NCBI RefSeq assembly: GCF_027409185.1
Contig: NC_084463.1
Coordinates: 42,262,407 to 42,326,406, forward strand
Source of the DNA: Cynocephalus volans
Taxonomy: Eukaryota > Chordata > Mammalia > Dermoptera > Cynocephalidae
Direction of reading: 5' to 3'
Length of the DNA: 64,000 nucleotides
In this document: positions 58,154-64,000 of the stretch, piece after piece
Layout: every line of letters starts with the position of its first letter
Numbering within the stretch: the first letter of the stretch is position 1
Translations under genes and position numbers: made by a program
The notes under the pieces: model-generated
The model's input: the letters and a program-made list of their open reading frames with translations, nothing else
Told to the model about the DNA's origin: nothing
Database searches by the model: none

Positions 58154-59363
58154 TTATTTATTTATTTTTAGCTCCCACCAATAAGTGAGAACATGTGATT
58201 TTTCTCTTTCTGTGCCTGACTCGTTTCACTTAATATAATTCTCTCTAGGTCCATCCATGTTGTTGCAAATGGCAGTATTTCATTCGTTTTTATAGCTGAG
58301 TAATATTCCATCATGTAAATATACCACATTTTCCATATCCACTCATCCAATGATGGACATTTGGGCTGGTTCCAACTCTTGGCTATTGTAAAGAGTGCTG
58401 CAATGAACATTAGGGAACAAGTATACCTTCAACTTGATGATTTCCATTACTCTGGGTATATTCCCAGCAGTGAGATAGCTGGGTCATATGGTAGATCTAT
58501 CTGCAATTGTTTGAGGAACCCATACCATTTTCCATAGAGGTTGCACCATTTTGCAGTCCCACCAACAATGTATGAGAGTTCCTTTTTCTCCACAACCTCG
58601 CCAGCATTTATCATTTAGAGTCTTTTGGATTTTAGCCATCCTAACTGGGGTTAGATGGTATCTCAGTGTGGTTTTGACTTACATTTCCTGAATGCTGAGT
58701 GATGTTGAGCATTTTTTCATATGTCTGTTGGCCATTTGTATATCTTCCATAGAGAAATGCCTACTTAGCTTTTTTTGCTCTTTAAACCATACTGCAAAGC
58801 TATAATAACCAAAACAGTATGGTACTGGCATTAAAACAGACGCATTGATTAATGGAATAGAATAGAGAATCCAGAAATCAACCCACACACCTACAGCCAT
58901 CTGATCTTTGACAAAGGCACCAAGCCTATTCACTGGGGAAGAGACTGCCTCTTCAGCAAATGGTGCTGGGAGAACTGGATATCCATATGCAGGAGAATGA
59001 AACTAGACCCGGACCTTTCACCATACACTAAAGTCAACTCAAAATGGATTAAAGAATTAAATATACACCCTGAAACAATAAAACTTCTTAAAGAAAACAT
59101 AGGAGATACACTTCAGGAAGTAGGACTGGACACAGACTTCATGAATATGACCCCAAAAGCACAGGCAACCAAAGGAAAAACAAACAAATGGGATTATATC
59201 AAGCTAAAGAGCTTCTGCACAGCAAAAAAAAAAATTAACAGAGTTAAAAGACAACCAACAGAGTGGGAGAAAATATTTGCAAAATATACATCTGACAAAG
59301 GATTAATATCCAGAATATACAAGGAACTCAAACAAACTTACAAGAAAAAAACAGGCCACCCAA
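57903..59363. mobile_element. 5'-inverted (twin-primed) young L1
   Basis: Two parts of one L1 insertion lie head to head. 57903-58782 is antisense and covers the A tail, 3' UTR and ORF2 end, up to the ORF2 position equal to about 62546 of the L1 at 61.3 kb. 58783-59363 is sense and covers the ORF2 part immediately upstream (equal to about 61959-62543). The parts meet end to end with a short overlap word 'ctttaa'. Flanks 57888-57902 and 59364-59378 match at 13 of 15 bases ('ttaagtatc...' / 'ttaactatc...'), the likely TSD. The sense part keeps an open frame of 127 codons (58997-59380). Confidence 0.88.
58115..58150. repeat. (GT)n tract in the L1 3' UTR
   Basis: It is the reverse complement of the (CA)n tract found at the same place in the other young L1 3' UTRs (about 21400 and 63182), expanded here. 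Confidence 0.95.
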
Positions 59364-59384
59364 TTAACTATCATTTCTAAGTTA

Positions 59385-59690
59385 AAACAAAATTATAATG
59401 GAACCATTAGAATATGTCTGTAAACACTAGCTTGAGAATCATTGGCTTATAAGTTACGTTTTAGAACAGATTTAGGATCATAAAGTATATAACTTTAATA
59501 AATAAATGGCTCTTGTCTACATTATTTTTAATGCAAGTCGTTGTCAATATTACATGTGATGAAACAAAACTGAGAGTAGCTAAGGCTATTTTCCATTGGT
59601 TCTCAGTCACATTTTCTAATAGATTATGCTTAAAATAATTGATACTCATCAGCAAAAAATTAACAAATCAAGGATTGTCACTAATGCTAT
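59385..59690. other. unassigned DNA
   Basis: AT-rich, no gene or repeat recognised. Confidence 0.35.
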
Positions 59691-59694
59691 ATAT

Positions 59695-59825
59695 AAATGC
59701 AGAGTAATTTCATCGTATAGATGGAGAAACTGAGGCAGGGAGCAGTCACTTGTTCAAGGTCAGGGCTGATAAATGGCAGACTCAGGATTTGAACCAAGCA
59801 GTCTGCTCCAGACTTCATGTTAATT
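59695..59825 (-). repeat. MIR SINE (antisense)
   Basis: 'tagatggagaaactgaggca', 'cacttgttcaaggtcagggc' and 'actcaggatttgaaccaagc' give the antisense MIR core in good order. Confidence 0.85.
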
Positions 59826-59829
59826 CTCA

Positions 59830-61284
59830 CGTGGTAACTAGTTAGTGTCCTTACTCTACATTCATTTATTCACTGAGCCTAATCATCTAAACCAAATCAA
59901 ATTTCACCAGTTTTGCATGTCAGGTGGCTTTCCCCCCCCCCGACCTGTTTTAGGAAAGTACTTGAGAGATTTTTAAATTGGGCTTCCTTTGTATACAGAC
60001 AGTACATCTGCATCCCTGCAAAATTAGCAATTAGTTCCTTGGCTTGGCTGCAAGCATTTTCACATAACTGCTAAGATAATAAACAACTCCTACTTTTTAA
60101 CAAGTAGCATTATCTATTAGAATGCAACAGCCACAAAAGGGCCAAAATTTCAAATGGACAGAAACCATCTGAGAAGCAGTCCTTGCCTGCAATAGCCTAC
60201 ACATTCATGGGTACATCAGTGGTCATCGTGCATGGCCCCGTGCTGCCAGGGATACTCACGCCCCTTTAGCTGGAAGTCATCACGCTTGCCAGGCTGGTGA
60301 CATATCACAAGCACGCTTGTCGCTAAAGCGTTTCATGAGCGGCTTCCATTAGATTTGTTCGTGCCATGAGATGCTTATGAGGTAACATTTATTTATGAAA
60401 TGACTTAAGGTAATTTAAGAAATGTTAAATCTTAAATGTATGTTGATTTTATAATTGCTCATAAACAATACAGGGCATGTATAAAACAGACATTCCTTCA
60501 ATAATTTCATGATTAGCATTTTCACATGCAGCCCTCTTCAGCGATGCAGAAGGAACAAGCCAATGCTTTACTGACACTTAATCTGAAGACTAACTTGGAC
60601 TTTCTAAGACTCCTTTCTGGGTCACTACCAATGGCCATTGCAAGCTAGAATCAGTAGGGATGAATAGCAGACGACCTGTATTCCAGATCTTCTTTCCTGG
60701 GAGGTGGCAGTGAATTTACAACGTGAGTTCAATGCTGACCTGAAGGAGGGCTCTAGCACTACATCTCCAAAGACAGAAAGCAAATGTAGCAGTCGCTCAA
60801 CAGTCTCACTCAATATGCTGCAGCATGGCAGGAATGTACATCACTTGAGTTGGACAGAAAGGACTGTACTTTAAGTTTTGAAAAATTTGGTGCTTGGTAA
60901 AAGGCGGTTCCCAAAACTCTTAAATGACTATTACCTAACAATTTGTACAAGCACAGATTAATCCAAGTTTGATGAGATTGCTAAAATATTGTTGAATTTA
61001 TTATGATGCCTGATTATATTTTTTGCTATCCAAATTAAGATTTGGAGTTCTGAGATTTCCTGCAAGCACATGATGTAACTGTAGTGTTTGTGTACTGGGT
61101 AGCTCAAAAATGCTATTCAAGGACAAAACAGAGATGCATAGATTAGACGGGGAAAAAGAGAAATCAAATAACATTCGGTAAAGGGCAAGTTTGAATCCAT
61201 ATGTAGTAAATAACAATTATCAAAGGTTTTAAAGCCACAAACAAAAATAAGACTAAACATTTTGATAGGATTTCAATGCTACTT
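59830..61284. other. unique-looking DNA, nothing recognised
   Basis: No repeat class or gene is recognised. 60360-60600 is AT-rich and could be conserved noncoding DNA, without proof. The minus frames at 60625-60813 and 61001-61216 have no domain. Confidence 0.3.
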
Positions 61285-61296
61285 AAAAGTTAAGTT

Positions 61297-63390
61297 CCAC
61301 AGGAACTAGACAAGGATGCCCACTCTCACCACTCCTATTCAACATAGTGTTGGAAGTACTAGCCAGAGCAATCAGAGAAGAGAAGGAAATAAAGGGCATC
61401 CAGATTGGAAAAGATGAAGTCAAACTGTCCCTGTTTGCAGATGACATGATCCTATACATCGAACAGCCTAAAACCTCTACAAAAAAACTGTTGGAATTGA
61501 TAAATGATTTCAGCACAGTAGCAGGATACAAAATCAACACACAAAAATCAGTAGCATTTCTTTTCTCCAATAGTGAACATGCAGAAGGAGAAATCAAGAA
61601 AGCCTGCCCATTTACAATAGCCACCAAAAAAATAAAATACTTAGGAATTGAGTTAACCAAGGAGGTGAAAAATCTCTATAATGAGAACTACAAACCACTG
61701 CTGAGAGAAATTAGAGAGGATACAAGAAGATGGAAAGATATCCCATGCTCTTGGATTGGAAGAATCAACATAGTGAAAATGTCCATACTACCCAAAGTGA
61801 TATACAAATTCAATGCAATCCCCATCAAAATTCCAAAGACATTTTTCTCAGAAATGGAAAAAACTATTCAGACATTTATATGGAACAATAAAAGACCACG
61901 AATAGCCAAAGCAATGCTCAGCAAAAAAAATAAAGCTGGAGGCATAACACTACCTGACTTTAAGCTATACTACAAAGCTATAATAACCAAAACAGTATGG
62001 TACTGGCATAAAAACAGACACACTGACCAATGGAATAGAATAGAGAATCCAGAAATCAACCCTCACACTTACTGCCATCTGATCTTTGACAAAGGCACCA
62101 AGCCTATTCACTGGGGAAGGGACTGCCTCTTCAGCAAGTGGTGCTGGGATAACTGGATATCCATATGCAGGAGAATGAAACTAGATCCATACCTCTCACC
62201 ATATACTAAAATCAACTCAAAATGGATTAAGGATTTAAATATACACCCTGAGACAATAAAACTTCTTAAAGAAAACATAGGGGAAACACTTCAGGAAATA
62301 GGACTGGGCACAGACTTCATGAATACGACCCCAAAAGCACGGGCAACCAAAGGAAAAATAAACAAATGGGATTATATCAAACTAAAAAGCTTCTGCACAG
62401 CAAAAGAAACAATTAAAAGAGTTAAAAGACAACCAACAGAGTGGGAGAAAATATTTGCAAAATATACATCTGACAAAGGATTAATATCCAGAATATATAA
62501 GGAACTCAAACAACTTCACAAGAAGAAAACAAGCAACCCAATTAAAAAATGGGCAAAAGAGCTAAGTAGGCATTTCTCTAAGGAAGATATCCAAATGGCC
62601 AACAGACATATGAAAAAATGCTCAACATCACTCAGCATCCGGGAAATGCAAATCAAAACCACATTGAGATACCATCTAACCCCAGTTAGGATGGCTAAAA
62701 TCCAAAAGACTATGAACGATAAATGCTGGCGAGGCTGCGGAGAAAAAGGATCTCTCATACATTGTTGGTGGGACTGCAAAATGGTGCAGCCTCTATGGAA
62801 AATGGTATGGAGGTTCCTTAAACAATTGCAAATAGATCTACCATACGACCCAGCCATCCCATTGTTGGGAATATACCCAGAGGAATGGAAATCATCAAGT
62901 CGAAGGTATACCTGTTCCCCAATGTTCATCGCAGCACTCTTTACAATAGCCAAGAGTTGGAACCAGCCCAAATGCCCGTCATCAGATGAGTGGATACGGA
63001 AAATGTGGTACATCTACACAATGGAATACTACTCAGCTATAAAAACGAATGAAATACTGCCATTTGCAACAACATGGATGGACCTCGAGAGAATTATATT
63101 AAGTGAAACAAGTCAGGCACAGAAAGAGAAATACCACATGTTCTCACTTATTGGTGGGAGCTAAAAATTAATATATAAATTCACACACACACATACACAC
63201 ATACACACACAAACGGGGGGGGGTAAGAAGATATAACAACCACAATTATTTGAAGTTGATACAACAAACAAACAGAAAGGACATGGTTGGGGGGGAGGGG
63301 GGGAGGGAGAAGGGAGGGAGGTTTTGGTGATGGGGAGCATTAATCAGCTACAATGTATATCGACAAAATAAAATTTAAAAAAAAAAAAAA
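61297..63390 (+). mobile_element. young 5'-truncated L1 with 12 bp TSD
   Basis: The insertion starts inside ORF2 (reverse transcriptase domain) and runs to a 16-base A tail. It is flanked by direct repeats 'aaaagttaagtt' at 61285-61296 and 63388-63399 (the left bases of the second copy merge with the tail). The 3' UTR (63165-63374) has a (CA)n-like tract, a G run, a G-rich polypurine tract (63287-63323), 'tgatggggagcattaatcag' and an AATAAA-type signal in 'cgacaaaataaaattt'. Truncation removed the 5' UTR, ORF1 and the endonuclease, so it cannot move by itself. Confidence 0.95.
61299..63164 (+). CDS. L1 ORF2 protein, C-terminal half (open, no start of its own)
   Basis: This is the intact C-terminal ~620 residues of L1 ORF2p, the LINE-1 endonuclease/reverse transcriptase that works in a ribonucleoprotein by target-primed reverse transcription. 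Translation is open from 61299 ('[16 protein letters not shown]') to the TAA at 63162-63164; an annotated start at 61347 would be a GTG inside the ORF and is not a real initiation site. The RT catalytic motif 'FADDMILYI' begins at 61434. The thumb and C-terminal segment follow, with a cysteine/histidine motif '[18 protein letters not shown]' at about 62724, and the usual L1 end 'MFSLIGGS'. The endonuclease and RT fingers are missing by truncation, so no active enzyme is expected. The absence of any stop over 1.8 kb shows that the insertion is recent. No promoter is expected. Confidence 0.9.
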   Translation, partial: TGTRQGCPLSPLLFNIVLEVLARAIREEKEIKGIQIGKDEVKLSLFADDMILYIEQPKTSTKKLLELINDFSTVAGYKINTQKSVAFLFSNSEHAEGEIKKACPFTIATKKIKYLGIELTKEVKNLYNENYKPLLREIREDTRRWKDIPCSWIGRINIVKMSILPKVIYKFNAIPIKIPKTFFSEMEKTIQTFIWNNKRPRIAKAMLSKKNKAGGITLPDFKLYYKAIITKTVWYWHKNRHTDQWNRIENPEINPHTYCHLIFDKGTKPIHWGRDCLFSKWCWDNWISICRRMKLDPYLSPYTKINSKWIKDLNIHPETIKLLKENIGETLQEIGLGTDFMNTTPKARATKGKINKWDYIKLKSFCTAKETIKRVKRQPTEWEKIFAKYTSDKGLISRIYKELKQLHKKKTSNPIKKWAKELSRHFSKEDIQMANRHMKKCSTSLSIREMQIKTTLRYHLTPVRMAKIQKTMNDKCWRGCGEKGSLIHCWWDCKMVQPLWKMVWRFLKQLQIDLPYDPAIPLLGIYPEEWKSSSRRYTCSPMFIAALFTIAKSWNQPKCPSSDEWIRKMWYIYTMEYYSAIKTNEILPFATTWMDLERIILSETSQAQKEKYHMFSLIGGS

Positions 63391-63399
63391 AGTTAAGTT

Positions 63400-64000
63400 T
63401 CCCCCAGAAGAGAAATTATAACCCACAAAGAAGGTGGTGGGATTAAACTATTTAAGGTAAACTTTAGGGTAAATAGTCTGTGATTTAGACCACCAAGCAA
63501 CTTTTTGCAGTTTCAGTTTTCTCTACTGATATATTCTCTTCTAAAGTTTAAAAAAAAAAAAGTTTCAATTTGTTTGGAGAATTTCTTGGCATCTTTTGAA
63601 ATAATGTGACCTATTCACCTATTGATCTTAGTGATTTTATTAACTCGTATTTATTTTTAATGTGTAAAATAGTAAGCCTTTGTCACAGTTAAAAATATTT
63701 GTTAAAATTATTTTAAAATATAAAATATGAATATTAAGTAATCTTTAAGTGCTGCTACAGCACCATTAATTTTGGAATGGAAATTAAAATTATTTGTAAA
63801 TGCTTGTTCATTTTTGAAAGATGAATACAATCTTTATCCCAAAGAAAAACAGGTAGGAGAGCTGAGATGCTTTTTAGCGACTCTTTGTATCCTTAAATAC
63901 TTGGGTGTCATCTGCCGCATATATCTGAGGGTGCTATGATTCAACTTTCATAGGATTCGGTGGTGAGGTGGGTAGGGTGGGGAGCTGATTTAGCTTTTTT
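63400..64000. other. AT-rich DNA, nothing recognised
   Basis: No gene or repeat family is recognised up to the window end. Composition is AT-rich apart from a G-rich stretch near 63965-63985. Confidence 0.4.

Noticed and set aside
62516-63013. 165-codon minus frame
   Set aside because: It is the antisense shadow of the young L1 ORF2.
61347-63164. Long open frame as a host gene
   Set aside because: It is the C-terminal part of L1 ORF2 (FADD motif, Cys/His region, L1 3' UTR, A tail, TSD). The nominal start is an internal GTG.

Overview
This window looks like intergenic or intronic nuclear DNA from a placental mammal, dominated by transposable elements. It holds L1 of several ages, MIR and L2 relics, MaLR/MLT1-type LTRs, MER5-like hAT fragments and a tRNA-derived SINE that ends in a B box followed by an A-rich tail. 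No Alu or B1 (7SL-type) copies were seen. The SINE resembles tRNA-Ile and fits what I remember of colugo (Dermoptera) CYN elements, so an euarchontan, perhaps a colugo, is my best guess; this species call is inference. I found no intact host protein-coding gene, tRNA or small RNA gene, CRISPR array or operon.

Layout. 1-15 kb: old repeats (L2, a hAT fragment, an MLT1 LTR, an L1ME-type 3' UTR, an L1 3' end, MaLR and unclassified LTR pieces) between unrecognised AT-rich DNA. 15.4-16.75 kb: a CpG-rich block that looks like a CpG-island promoter or first exon of an unidentified transcript. 17-31 kb: MIR, MER5, L1ME, two young GC-rich SINEs, a young very short L1, a MaLR LTR nested in another, and an L1ME-type copy in inverted orientation to the one at 6.4-7.6 kb. 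31-42.4 kb: more old repeats plus two processed pseudogenes lying inside antisense L1s, ENTR1/SDCCAG3 (34.97-37.27 kb) and PSMA6 (40.41-41.34 kb). 42.4-49.1 kb: a nearly complete old L1 on the minus strand, itself interrupted by a SINE and two short L1 ends. 49.5-56.4 kb: a long degraded L1 on the plus strand and a second L1 3' part. 57-61 kb: possible conserved noncoding DNA and an L1 inverted by twin priming. 61.3-63.4 kb: a very young 5'-truncated L1 whose ORF2 C-terminal half is still fully open.

Nothing works together as a pathway. The most informative signals are about genome dynamics: a sharply bounded ~490 bp patch of ~97-98% identity between two otherwise diverged inverted repeats (probable gene conversion), a ~93 bp LTR fragment inserted between 20 bp direct repeats, twin priming, nested insertions with readable target-site duplications (TSDs), and the unidentified CpG island. 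I did not find evidence for a new multi-gene system.
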